This document shows positions 1 through 6,643 of a DNA stretch of 9,867 nucleotides, one piece after another. Source of the DNA: CAZEFK01 sp964511405 (GTDB lineage: Bacteria; Pseudomonadota; Alphaproteobacteria; Elsterales; Elsteraceae); NCBI GenBank assembly GCA_964511405.1, contig CAZEFK010000242.1, positions 1-9,867 of the forward strand. Reading direction: 5' to 3'. Position 1 is the first letter of the stretch. Each line of letters opens with the position of its first letter. The position numbers and the translations under genes were made by a program. The notes under the pieces were generated by a model. The model was not told where the DNA came from and ran no database searches. It worked only from the letters and a program-made list of their open reading frames with translations.

Positions 1-354
1 GAAGGCGCTGATCTGCGAGGGCGAGTAGCGCTTGCCGCGGCTCTCGACCCAGGCGTCGCCGTTGTCGCCCCCAATGATGCGGTACGAGACCAGGTCCTTT
101 TCCTTGGCCACGGTCGGATCGTCATAGCGGCGGCCGACCAGGCGCTTGATGGCGTAGAAGGTGTTCTCGGGATTGGTCACGGCCTGGCGCTTGGCAGCTT
201 GGCCGACCAGGCGCTCGCCACCCTCGGTGAAGGCCACCATCGACGGCGTCGTGCGCGCGCCCTCGGCATTCTCGATCACCTTGGCGTTCTTGCCATCCAT
301 GACCGCGACGCAGGAGTTGGTCGTGCCGAGGTCGATACCGATTACCTTGCCCAT
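1..354 (-). CDS. dnaK: Chaperone DnaK (Hsp70), N-terminal part, cut by window edge
   Basis: ATP-dependent cytosolic Hsp70 chaperone that works with DnaJ and GrpE to fold and rescue proteins. The visible 118 codons are the start of the nucleotide-binding domain. The protein opens MGKVIGIDLGTTNSCVAVMD, with the phosphate-1 loop GIDLGTTNS at residues 6-14, followed by ENAEGARTTPSMVAF (28-42), NPENTFYAIKRLVGR (61-75) and the DNGDAWVE segment (97-104). The ATG at 354-352 is preceded by a good ribosome binding site (GAGAGGA, about 361-367). The rest of the gene, and probably dnaJ, lies left of the window. GrpE, its nucleotide exchange factor, is encoded on the same strand upstream, with arfB inserted between them. 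A sigma-32-like promoter is possible at 495-524. Identity is certain; only the 3' part is missing. Confidence 0.98.
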   Translation of the reverse strand, partial: MGKVIGIDLGTTNSCVAVMDGKNAKVIENAEGARTTPSMVAFTEGGERLVGQAAKRQAVTNPENTFYAIKRLVGRRYDDPTVAKEKDLVSYRIIGGDNGDAWVESRGKRYSPSQISAF

Positions 355-494
355 TCGTCTTCCTCTCGATCAGCAGGTTCCCGCGGCCCTGATGTCACCG
401 GACGCTTGAAAAGCGGAGCGACGGCGGCACCGGGGGGACCCCCTTACAAGTTTCGCGTGAGGGGCGGCAGCGCCGGCCCCGACTGTCTGCCGTG

Positions 495-524
495 TAGATG
501 GGGGATGGAAGCGGTCGCTGCAAC
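495..524 (-). promoter_or_regulatory. Candidate heat-shock (sigma-32/RpoH) promoter of dnaK
   Basis: Read on the minus strand, CCCCCATCTA (504-495) closely matches the sigma-32 -10 box (CCCCATnTA). GTTGCAG (524-518) lies 13 nt upstream and partly matches the -35 box CTTGAAA. Transcription would start near 487, giving a dnaK leader of about 130 nt. In Alphaproteobacteria dnaKJ is usually RpoH-controlled, which fits, but the -35 box is imperfect. No CIRCE operator (TTAGCACTC-N9-GAGTGCTAA) is present between 355 and 562. Confidence 0.35.
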
Positions 525-562
525 GCCTTATTCCATGTCGCAGTGAGGGATAATCGGTCGCC

Positions 563-979
563 ATGAGCAGCTACGGCACGCCTCCCGCCATTCCCGAGGA
601 CGAGCTGGAATTCCAGTTCATCCGCGCCTCGGGCCCGGGCGGCCAGAACGTCAACAAAGTCTCGACCGCGGTCGAGCTGCGTTTCGACGCGGCCCGCTCG
701 GCGGTGCTGCCGCCGCCGGTCAAGACGCGGCTGATCCGCCTGGCGGGCCAGCGCGCGACCAAGGACGGCGTGATCGTGCTGACGTCGGACGCGACCCGCA
801 GCCAGGCGCGCAACCGGGCCGACGTGGTCGCCCGGCTTGATGCCCTGGTCGCCGAAGCCTGGGTGGTGCCGAAGCGGCGACGGCCGACCCGGCCGACCAA
901 GGCTTCGGTCGAGCGGCGCCTGGCCTCCAAGGCCCGGGCCAGCCGCGTCAAGCAGGATCGCCGCACCCCGGTCGATTAG
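563..979 (+). CDS. arfB: Alternative ribosome-rescue factor / peptidyl-tRNA hydrolase ArfB
   Basis: ArfB (YaeJ) enters ribosomes stalled on mRNAs lacking a stop codon and hydrolyses the peptidyl-tRNA, independently of tmRNA. The 138-residue protein has the catalytic GGQ at 26-28 inside RASGPGGQNVNKVSTAVELR (21-40). It lacks the codon-recognition domains of true release factors. Its basic tail, RRPTRPTKASVERRLASKA (105-123), is nearly the same as the E. coli ArfB tail that lies in the empty mRNA channel; E. coli ArfB is about 140 residues. A GAGGGA stretch at 545-550 is a possible, rather distant, ribosome binding site. The gene runs against its neighbours: divergent from dnaK, and convergent with grpE with only 12 nt between the stop codons. 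It is not an RF2-like PrfH, which has a different tail. Confidence 0.95.
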   Translation: MSSYGTPPAIPEDELEFQFIRASGPGGQNVNKVSTAVELRFDAARSAVLPPPVKTRLIRLAGQRATKDGVIVLTSDATRSQARNRADVVARLDALVAEAWVVPKRRRPTRPTKASVERRLASKARASRVKQDRRTPVD

Positions 980-991
980 GCGCCCCGCCGA

Positions 992-1594
992 TCACGCAGT
1001 GGTGTCGACGCGCTGCGGCTGGGCGTCCGACTTGACCACCGCCACGCGGGCCGGGCGCAACAGGCGCTCATGGATCAGATAGCCGGGCTGCAGCACCTGG
1101 ACCACAGTGCCGGCCGGCTGGTCGCCGCCGGGGACCTCGAACATCGCCTCATGGAAGTTCGGGTCGAAGCGCTCCCCCATGGGGTCGATCCGCTTGACGC
1201 CCCGGCGCTCGAGCGCGCCCACCAGCTCGCGCTCGGTGGCGTCGACGCCCTGGCGCAGGTTGCGGACGGTCTCGTCCTCGTCCTCGGCCTCGGGCGGCAG
1301 GCTCTCGAGCGCGCGGCGCAGGTTGTCGGCCACGGACACCATGTCGCGCGCGAAGGCGACGATGGCGAACTTGCCGGCGTCCTCGCGGTCGCGCTCGGCG
1401 CGCCGACGCAGGTTCTCCTGGTCAGCCAGCGCGCGTAGCAGCTGGTCCTTCAACCGTGCGACCTCGCCCTCCAGCTCGGCCACCTTGGGCTCGGCGGCGG
1501 CGTCCTCGGCCGGGACAGCCGGGATGTCGATCCCGGGATCGCCGGCCTGGCCGGCCTCGGCGCCGGGAACGGTTTCGGTTCCGTCGGTCATCAT
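992..1594 (-). CDS. grpE: Nucleotide exchange factor GrpE
   Basis: GrpE releases ADP from DnaK and acts as a thermosensor of the Hsp70 cycle. It is a 200-residue cytosolic homodimer protein. An acidic, disordered N-terminus (1-37) leads into a long coiled coil (about 38-97, including EVARLKDQLLRALADQENLR). A four-helix segment follows, then the C-terminal beta domain with the family signature GERFDPNFHEAMFEVP (140-155) and PGYLIHERLLRPARVAVVK (170-188). The gene begins ATGATG. AAGGA lies 3 nt before the first ATG (1594) and 6 nt before the second (1591), so the second may be the one used, which would give 199 residues. It follows hrcA by 28 nt on the same strand and is very likely co-transcribed with it. 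Its 3' end faces arfB with no room for a terminator. Confidence 0.97.
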   Translation of the reverse strand: MMTDGTETVPGAEAGQAGDPGIDIPAVPAEDAAAEPKVAELEGEVARLKDQLLRALADQENLRRRAERDREDAGKFAIVAFARDMVSVADNLRRALESLPPEAEDEDETVRNLRQGVDATERELVGALERRGVKRIDPMGERFDPNFHEAMFEVPGGDQPAGTVVQVLQPGYLIHERLLRPARVAVVKSDAQPQRVDTTA

Positions 1595-1622
1595 GCGTCC
1601 TTATGAGTGGGTAACGGAGTGG

Positions 1623-2663
1623 CTAGCGGATCATTCGGCCGATCAGCTTGGCCGTGTAGTCGACCAGCGGAATGATCCGGGCATAGTTGATGCGCGTCGG
1701 GCCGATCACGCCGATGGCGCCGATGATCTGCTCGCGGGCATTGGTGTAGGGCGCGATCACCACCGAGCAGCCGGCCAGGCTGAACAGGTCGTTCTCGGCG
1801 CCGATGAAGATCTGCACGCCGTCGGCCTGGTTGGCCGCATCAAGCAGCTTGACCATCGCCTCCTTGGCTTCCAGGGCCTGGAACAGGGCGCGGATGCGCT
1901 CCAGGTCGGCCAGCGCCGTGACGTCGCCCAGCAGGTTGGCCTGGCCGCGCACGATCAAGGTGCTGCCCTGGTTGAGGTTGGGCCCGGCCCAGGTGGCGAG
2001 GCCGGCTTCGACCACACGGGTGGTCAGCTCGTCCAGCTGGGCGCGGTGGGCTTCGACTTCATCGGCGGCAGCGGCGCGGGCCTCGCCGAGCGTGCGCCCG
2101 ACCAGCCGTGCGGACAGATAGTTGCTGGCCTGGGCCAGGGTCGCCGGCGGCATGCCCACCGGCACTTCGATGATCCGGTTCTCGACCAGCCCGTTCTCGG
2201 TCACCAGCACGACCATCGCCCGGCCCGGGCCGAGCTGCACGAACTCGATGTGGCGCAGGCCGGCGTCGACCTTGGGTGCGAGCACCAGGCCGGCACAGCG
2301 CGACAGGCCCGACAGCGTGCTGGTCGCCTCCTCCAGGAATTGCGACAGGCTGCGGCCGGCCGCCGCGCACTGGACGTCGATCGCCGCGCGCTCCGCGGCG
2401 GTCAGCGCACCGACCTCCAGCAGGCCGTTGACGAACAGGCGCAGGCCGGCATCGGTCGGGACACGGCCGGCCGAGGTGTGCGGCGCGTGGAGCAGGCCCG
2501 CATCCTCGAGGTCGGCCATGACGTTGCGAATGGTCGCCGGCGACAGGCTCATGCCCAGCCGGCGGGCGAGCGTGCGGCTGCCGATGGGTTCGCCGGTCTC
2601 GACGTAGGCGTCGACGATGTGGCGGAAGATCTCGCGGCTCCGCTCGTTGAGTTCGCTGATCAT
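1623..2663 (-). CDS. hrcA: Heat-inducible transcription repressor HrcA
   Basis: HrcA represses chaperone operons by binding CIRCE operators and is itself stabilised by GroEL. The protein (346 residues from this start) opens MISELNERSREIFRHIVDAY. It carries a winged-helix DNA-binding domain (about 5-70) with GSRTLARRLGMSLSPATIR (28-46), then the family segment APHTSAGRVPTDAGLR (60-75). A GAF-like central part follows, and the end reads GVIGPTRINYARIIPL, typical of HrcA. I chose the ATG at 2663 because family members usually begin close to this motif. A TTG at 2699 in the same frame, with AGGA about 5 nt before it, would add 12 residues (358 in total) and cannot be excluded. The gene lies 28 nt upstream of grpE and divergent from rph. 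No CIRCE sequence is seen anywhere around it, so its target, probably groESL, lies elsewhere. Confidence 0.95.
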   Translation of the reverse strand: MISELNERSREIFRHIVDAYVETGEPIGSRTLARRLGMSLSPATIRNVMADLEDAGLLHAPHTSAGRVPTDAGLRLFVNGLLEVGALTAAERAAIDVQCAAAGRSLSQFLEEATSTLSGLSRCAGLVLAPKVDAGLRHIEFVQLGPGRAMVVLVTENGLVENRIIEVPVGMPPATLAQASNYLSARLVGRTLGEARAAAADEVEAHRAQLDELTTRVVEAGLATWAGPNLNQGSTLIVRGQANLLGDVTALADLERIRALFQALEAKEAMVKLLDAANQADGVQIFIGAENDLFSLAGCSVVIAPYTNAREQIIGAIGVIGPTRINYARIIPLVDYTAKLIGRMIR

Positions 2664-2720
2664 GGCGCCCGGCCGCTCGATGACTCCATCTCCCCGCAAA
2701 AGGGTCCTGAAACCAAGGCG

Positions 2721-2751
2721 ATTAGGTAGTTAGGTTGGCCGAAGACGTCAA
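2721..2751 (-). promoter_or_regulatory. Candidate housekeeping promoter of hrcA-grpE
   Basis: On the minus strand TTGACG (2751-2746) resembles a -35 box and CCTAAT (2726-2721) a -10 box, with a 19-nt spacer that is longer than the usual 17. The start of transcription would fall near 2714, just before either possible hrcA start. The -10 region overlaps a direct repeat, TTAGGT-AG-TTAGGT (2722-2735, plus strand). The assignment is weak, and the region must also hold a promoter for rph on the other strand, which I could not place. Confidence 0.28.
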
Positions 2752-2816
2752 CGGCGCTGGACGGCGCGGGCCCGCCCGAGTAGCGTCCGCGGCCAGACCA
2801 TCAGGCGAGTCCATCG

Positions 2817-3551
2817 ATGACTATCCTTGCGCCGGCCCGCCCGTCCGGCCGCCGGCCCGACGCGTTGCGCCCCGTCCGCCTCGAGCCCGGCTTCTCGCGT
2901 TATGCCGAAGGCTCGTGCATGGCCCGCTTCGGCGAGACCCACGTGCTGTGCACCGCCTCGGTCGAGGACAAGGTGCCGCCGTTCCTGCGCAACAGCGGCA
3001 AGGGCTGGGTCACGGCCGAGTACGGCATGCTGCCGCGCTCGACCCACACCCGCACCGAGCGCGAGGCGGCGCGCGGCAAGCAGAGCGGCCGGACCCAGGA
3101 GATCCAGCGCCTGATCGGCCGCTCGCTGCGCGCCGCCATCGACCTGATGGCCCTGGGCGAGCGCCAGATCCGCGTCGACTGCGACGTGATCCAGGCCGAT
3201 GGCGGCACCCGCACCGCCGCCATCACCGGCTCCTGGGTGGCCCTGGCCCAGGCCTGTGCCGGCCTGGTCAAGTCGGGCGCGCTCGCCGCGTCGCCGATCA
3301 TCACCGAGGTGGCCGCGGTCAGCTGCGGCATCGTCGGCGGCCGCGCCGTGCTCGACCTGGACTATGCCGAGGATTCCACGGCCGAAGCCGACTCCAACTT
3401 CGTCATGACCGGCCTGGGCGGCATCGTCGAGATCCAGGGCACCGCCGAGGGCGTGCCCTTCAGCCGCGAGCAGTTCGGCGAACTCCTGGCGCTGGCTGGC
3501 GCCGGCATCGGCCAGCTGATCGACCTGCAGCGCCGGGCGATCGCCGGCTGA
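2817..3551 (+). CDS. rph: Ribonuclease PH
   Basis: Phosphorolytic 3'-5' exoribonuclease that trims the 3' ends of tRNA precursors, releasing nucleoside diphosphates. It is a hexameric cytosolic enzyme. The 244-residue protein (E. coli form about 238) begins with the family signature RPSGRRPDALRPVRLEPGF (8-26). It shows AEYGMLPRSTHTRTERE (67-83), the phosphate-binding segment GRTQEIQRLIGRSLRAA (91-107) and RVDCDVIQADGGTRTAAITG (119-138), all diagnostic of the RNase PH fold and active site. The ATG at 2817 has AGGCGAG (2803-2809) as a plausible ribosome binding site. It is the first gene of a tight series with rdgB and hemW, an order common in Alphaproteobacteria, and is divergent from hrcA. 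Its TGA overlaps the rdgB ATG by one base, suggesting translational coupling. The protein looks full-length and intact. Confidence 0.97.
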   Translation: MTILAPARPSGRRPDALRPVRLEPGFSRYAEGSCMARFGETHVLCTASVEDKVPPFLRNSGKGWVTAEYGMLPRSTHTRTEREAARGKQSGRTQEIQRLIGRSLRAAIDLMALGERQIRVDCDVIQADGGTRTAAITGSWVALAQACAGLVKSGALAASPIITEVAAVSCGIVGGRAVLDLDYAEDSTAEADSNFVMTGLGGIVEIQGTAEGVPFSREQFGELLALAGAGIGQLIDLQRRAIAG

Positions 3552-4150
3552 TGGCCGCCTATCCGCCGATCGAGCGGCTGGTGATCGCCAGCCACAACGA
3601 AGGCAAGGTGCGCGAGATCCGGCTGTTGCTGGCGCCCTGGTGCCAGGTGGTCTCGGCCAAGGAGCTGGGGCTGCCCGAGCCCGAGGAGACCGGCACCACC
3701 TTCGAGGCCAACGCGCTGCTGAAGGCCCGCGCCGCGGCCGCCGGCGCCGGCTTGCCGGCATTGGCCGACGACAGCGGCATCGAGGTCGCCGCCCTCGACG
3801 GCGCGCCCGGCGTCTATACCGCCGACTGGGCCGGGGAGCCGCGCGATTTCGCCCGGGCCATGGCCCGGGTCAACGACCTGATCGGCGACAATCCCGACCG
3901 CCGCGCCGCCTTCGTCTGCTGCCTGGCGCTGGCATGGCCGGACGGGCCCGAGGCCGCGGTCGAGGGCCGGATCGAGGGCACGCTGGTCTGGCCGCCCCGG
4001 GGCTCGAAGGGCTTCGGCTTCGACCCCATGTTCGTGCGCAATGGCGAAATCCAGACCTTCGGCGAGATCGAGCCCGCCGCCAAACATGCCGACAGCCACC
4101 GCTCCCGCGCCTTCGCCCAGCTCGTGGCCGCCGTCTTCGAGCGGCGCTGA
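3551..4150 (+). CDS. rdgB: XTP/dITP pyrophosphatase (RdgB/HAM1 family)
   Basis: House-cleaning enzyme that hydrolyses dITP, XTP and related deaminated purine nucleotides to monophosphates plus pyrophosphate, keeping them out of DNA and RNA. The 199-residue protein matches the usual family length. Motifs in order: the nucleotide-binding SHNEGK (14-19), TGTTFEANALLKA (48-60), the metal-binding ADDSGIEVAALDGAPGVY (72-89), GSKGFGFDPMF (151-161) and the purine-contacting SHRSRAF (182-188). The ATG at 3551 overlaps the last base of the rph stop codon (TGATG), so translation is probably coupled; I see no strong ribosome binding site of its own. Its 3' end overlaps the likely start of hemW by 65 bases in another frame. 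No key residue appears to be missing. Confidence 0.97.
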   Translation: MAAYPPIERLVIASHNEGKVREIRLLLAPWCQVVSAKELGLPEPEETGTTFEANALLKARAAAAGAGLPALADDSGIEVAALDGAPGVYTADWAGEPRDFARAMARVNDLIGDNPDRRAAFVCCLALAWPDGPEAAVEGRIEGTLVWPPRGSKGFGFDPMFVRNGEIQTFGEIEPAAKHADSHRSRAFAQLVAAVFERR

Positions 4151-5318
4151 CCGGGAGCCCCCGTCCATCGAGCCTGCGCCGTTCGGGATCTATGTGCATT
4201 GGCCGTTCTGCCGGTCGAAGTGCCCCTATTGCGACTTCAACAGCCACGTCCGCGCCGCCATCGACGAGGCGGCCTGGGCGGCCGCCCTGGAACAGGCGCT
4301 GGATCACGAGGCGGCGCGCACGCCGGGCCGCACGGTCGAATCAGTGTTCTTCGGCGGCGGCACGCCGTCGCTCATGGATCCCACGACCGTCGGCCGGGTG
4401 CTCGACCGCATCGCCGGCCACTGGGCGGTGGCCCCAGGGGCGGAGGTCACGCTGGAGGCCAATCCGACCTCGTCCGAGGCCGGCCGGTTCCAGGGCTTTC
4501 GCGCCGCCGGCGTCAACCGGCTGTCGCTGGGCATCCAGTCGCTGGATCCTGAGGCCCTCGCCTTCCTGGGCCGGACCCATGATGCGGCCGAGGCCCGCGC
4601 CGCGATCGGGCTGGCGGCCCGAACCTTTCCGCGGTTCTCGTTCGACCTGATCTATGCCCGTCCCGGCCAGCGGCCGGAAGCCTGGTTGGCCGAGCTGGAC
4701 CAGGCGCTGGCCCTGGCCGCCGATCATCTGTCGCTCTACCAGCTGACCATCGAGCCCGGCACACGGTTCTTCACCGAGTTCGGGCGCGGCGCCTTCGCCC
4801 TGCCCGACGAGCAGGCGGCGGCCGACCTGCTGGAAGCCACCGACGCCCACTTGGCCGCCGCCGGGCTGCCGGCCTACGAGATCTCGAACCATGCCCGACC
4901 GGGTGCCGAGTGTCGGCACAACCTGCTCTATTGGCGCTATGGCGACTATGTCGGCGTCGGCCCCGGCGCCCATGGCCGGCTGACCCTGGACGGCCGCAAG
5001 CATGCGACGCGCCAGCACAAGGCACCGGAGACGTGGCTGACCGCCGTCGCGGCCGATGGTGGCTGCACGGAGGACGTCGAGGTCGGTCCGGACGAGCGCC
5101 TGACCGAGCTGCTGATGATGGGCCTGCGCCTGGCCGAAGGCATTCCGCGGGCGCGGTTCCGGCGCGAGCTGGGCGCCGAACCCGAGGGGCTGCTGCCGCC
5201 TCAGGCGTTGCGCGACCTGATCGAGGGCGGCTTCCTGACGCTCGACACCGACCGGATCGCCGCCACCGCGGCCGGCCGCCAGCGGCTGAACGCCGTGCTC
5301 CAGCACCTGCTGGGCTGA
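4086..5318 (+). CDS. hemW: Radical SAM haem chaperone HemW
   Basis: HemW binds haem and is thought to insert it into respiratory-chain proteins. It is often mis-annotated as coproporphyrinogen III dehydrogenase. From this start the protein has 410 residues. The radical-SAM cluster motif C42-x3-C46-x2-C49 lies in IYVHWPFCRSKCPYCDFNSH (35-54); the CDF after the third cysteine, where HemN has CxC, favours HemW. Then come FFGGGTPS (88-95), GVNRLSLGIQSL (142-153), the conserved HNLLYWRYGDYVGVGPGAHG (278-297) and a C-terminal HemW domain (about 335-408). The ATG at 4086 is the only ATG, GTG or TTG between the 3' part of rdgB and the cluster motif apart from an ATG further upstream at 4041. It gives a Pro/Ser/Ala-rich extension of about 30 residues encoded across the rdgB end. 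Identity is firm; the start is less so. Confidence 0.94.
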   Translation: MPTATAPAPSPSSWPPSSSGADREPPSIEPAPFGIYVHWPFCRSKCPYCDFNSHVRAAIDEAAWAAALEQALDHEAARTPGRTVESVFFGGGTPSLMDPTTVGRVLDRIAGHWAVAPGAEVTLEANPTSSEAGRFQGFRAAGVNRLSLGIQSLDPEALAFLGRTHDAAEARAAIGLAARTFPRFSFDLIYARPGQRPEAWLAELDQALALAADHLSLYQLTIEPGTRFFTEFGRGAFALPDEQAAADLLEATDAHLAAAGLPAYEISNHARPGAECRHNLLYWRYGDYVGVGPGAHGRLTLDGRKHATRQHKAPETWLTAVAADGGCTEDVEVGPDERLTELLMMGLRLAEGIPRARFRRELGAEPEGLLPPQALRDLIEGGFLTLDTDRIAATAAGRQRLNAVLQHLLG

Positions 5319-5323
5319 CGCGC

Positions 5324-6241
5324 GTGTCGATCCAGCGCATCGAGCACATCGTCGGCTTTGTGGCCGTCGCCGAGGCCGGCAGCCTGACCGCGGCGGCGCG
5401 GCGCCTGGGGCTGTCGAAATCGGTGGTCAGCCGCCGGCTGTCGGACCTGGAGGACAGCCTGGGCGTGCGGCTGGTCAACCGCTCGACCCGGCGCCTGGGC
5501 CTGACCGAAGCCGGCCTGCAGTTCCACGAGCGCTGCCGGCGGATCCTGGCCGAGCTGGACGCCGCGGCCGAGGAAGCGGCCGCCGGGACCGCCGACCTGG
5601 CCGGGACGCTGCGCGTGGCCGCTCCCATGTCGTTCGGGACCCAGCATCTGGCGCCCGCCGTCGTCGCCTTCCTGGTCGCCCATCCCCGGGTCGACATCAC
5701 CCTGGACCTCGACGACCGCCAGCACGACCTGGTGCAGGAGGGCATCGACGTCGCCGTGCGCATCGGCCGGCTGGCGGATTCGGCGCTGGTGGCGCGGCGC
5801 CTGACCAGCATGCGCCTGATCACCTGCGCCAGCCCGGCCTACCTGGAGAGCGCCGGCCGGCCGGACCATCCGCGCGACCTGGCCGGCCATCGCTGTGTCG
5901 TCTACTCCAACGTCGCGGCCGGTGCGGAGTGGCAGTTCCAGATCGACGGCGCGCCGCGGTCGGTGCGGGTCGGCGGGCCGCTCCGCGTCAACAATGGCGA
6001 GCTGCTGATGTGCGCGGCCCGCGCCGGCCTGGGCATCGCCCGCGTCCCCAGCTTCCTGGCGGCGCCCCTGCTGCGCACCGGCGAGCTGGTTCCGCTCCTG
6101 GAGGCCTACCAGCTCGCCCCGATCGGGGTGCATGCCGTCTATCCCGGCCACCGCCACCTCGCGTCGAAGACGCGCGCCTTCATCGACTTCCTGGCCCAGC
6201 GTTTTGCCGATCCGCCGCCGTGGGACGACGGGGGGAGCTAG
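5324..6241 (+). CDS. LysR-family transcriptional regulator (CrgA-like subgroup)
   Basis: A 305-residue cytosolic DNA-binding protein of the LysR family. The N-terminal winged helix-turn-helix (about 4-63) contains VAEAGSLTAAARRLGLSKSV (15-34), then SRRLSDLEDSLGVRLVNRST (36-55). A linker helix (about 65-90) leads to a periplasmic-binding-protein-like effector domain (about 93-295), including GTLRVAAPMSFG (94-105), GIDVAVRIG (140-148) and NGELLMCAARAGLGIARVPS (224-243). These features resemble the CrgA/DsdC-like subgroup; the ligand cannot be read from the sequence. The start is a GTG at 5324, only 5 nt after the hemW stop, with no clear ribosome binding site, so it probably depends on upstream translation. 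Unlike most LysR genes it is not divergent from an evident target but tails a housekeeping series. Its TAG stop lies in CTAG, shared with the opposite gene. Confidence 0.92.
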   Translation: MSIQRIEHIVGFVAVAEAGSLTAAARRLGLSKSVVSRRLSDLEDSLGVRLVNRSTRRLGLTEAGLQFHERCRRILAELDAAAEEAAAGTADLAGTLRVAAPMSFGTQHLAPAVVAFLVAHPRVDITLDLDDRQHDLVQEGIDVAVRIGRLADSALVARRLTSMRLITCASPAYLESAGRPDHPRDLAGHRCVVYSNVAAGAEWQFQIDGAPRSVRVGGPLRVNNGELLMCAARAGLGIARVPSFLAAPLLRTGELVPLLEAYQLAPIGVHAVYPGHRHLASKTRAFIDFLAQRFADPPPWDDGGS

Positions 6242-6615
6242 GAGCGTCCGGCCTTCACCGTCGCGGCCAGGGCGTGATAACGGACCTCGGCCTGGGCCAG
6301 TTGCCCGCCGGTGATCATCTGCTCGATGCGGTCGGCCTCGGCGGCGATCGCCCGCGAGCGAGCCCGCTGCGCGGACAGCTTGTCTTGGATCTGGTCGAGG
6401 CGGGCGAGCGACCGGTCCATGCTGTCGGCCAGCGCACGCAGCTCATTCGCCGAGCGGCTGAGCGTCGCCGCGCTGGCTTGCAATTGCCGGCCTTCGGCTT
6501 CCATGCGACTCAGGGCGACCAGGATGCGGCGCTCGGGGCTCGTGCAGGTCGGGAACGGAACAATGACCGGCTCGGGGGCGACGGCGGGGACCGGGATCGC
6601 GGCTTGACGGGTCAT
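6238..6615 (-). CDS. Small predicted coiled-coil protein, function unknown
   Basis: I do not recognise this 125-residue protein. A Pro/Ala/Val-rich, probably disordered head (1-27, with one Cys at 24) precedes one long, charged, amphipathic helical stretch (about 28-118), rich in Ala, Leu, Arg and Glu, including LSRSANELRALADSMDRSLA (52-71) and LDQIQDKLSAQRARSRAI (73-90). It shows no signal peptide, membrane segment or catalytic motif. Support for it being real: an ATG at 6615 with GAGGCG (6627-6622) upstream, a TTGACA-containing promoter candidate with a palindromic operator, and an end that abuts the LysR gene exactly. Phasin-like granule proteins and adaptor proteins have a similar size and helical character, but no family signature is seen. 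Confidence 0.72.
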   Translation of the reverse strand: MTRQAAIPVPAVAPEPVIVPFPTCTSPERRILVALSRMEAEGRQLQASAATLSRSANELRALADSMDRSLARLDQIQDKLSAQRARSRAIAAEADRIEQMITGGQLAQAEVRYHALAATVKAGRS

Positions 6616-6628
6616 GGGCTACGCCTCA

Positions 6629-6643
6629 TGTTGCACTGCAACA
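6629..6643. promoter_or_regulatory. Perfect 15-nt palindrome, probable operator
   Basis: TGTTGCACTGCAACA is a perfect inverted repeat of 7-nt arms around one base. It lies 14-28 nt upstream of the coiled-coil gene's ATG, directly after its candidate -10 box and centred on the predicted transcription start, a classic repressor position. The core (TGCACTGCA) recalls the TGC-rich sites bound by PhaR-type regulators of polyhydroxyalkanoate/phasin genes in Alphaproteobacteria. That link is inferred from memory of the motif, not shown here. Confidence 0.5.

Noticed and set aside
433..443. Perfect G5-A-C5 symmetry upstream of dnaK as a terminator or operator
   Set aside because: A single central base cannot form a hairpin loop, there is no T-run, and low-complexity G/C symmetry is common in this DNA.
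549..554. GATAAT as a -10 box for a leaderless arfB transcript
   Set aside because: No matching -35 box at a suitable distance; a single hexamer is not enough.
1107..2729. Plus-strand open frame of 540 codons opposite grpE and hrcA
   Set aside because: Long antisense frames are expected in very GC-rich DNA. Both minus-strand genes are clear family members and the plus frame has no recognisable domain.
2735..3550. Upstream in-frame extension of rdgB giving 471 residues
   Set aside because: The extension covers rph in another frame, is very rich in Arg and Pro, and has no domain; RdgB starts naturally at 3551.
6612..6629. Five-codon upstream frame (MRRSP) whose TGA overlaps the ATG of the coiled-coil gene
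   Set aside because: Too short to support, no separate ribosome binding site, and it would start only a few bases after the predicted transcript start.
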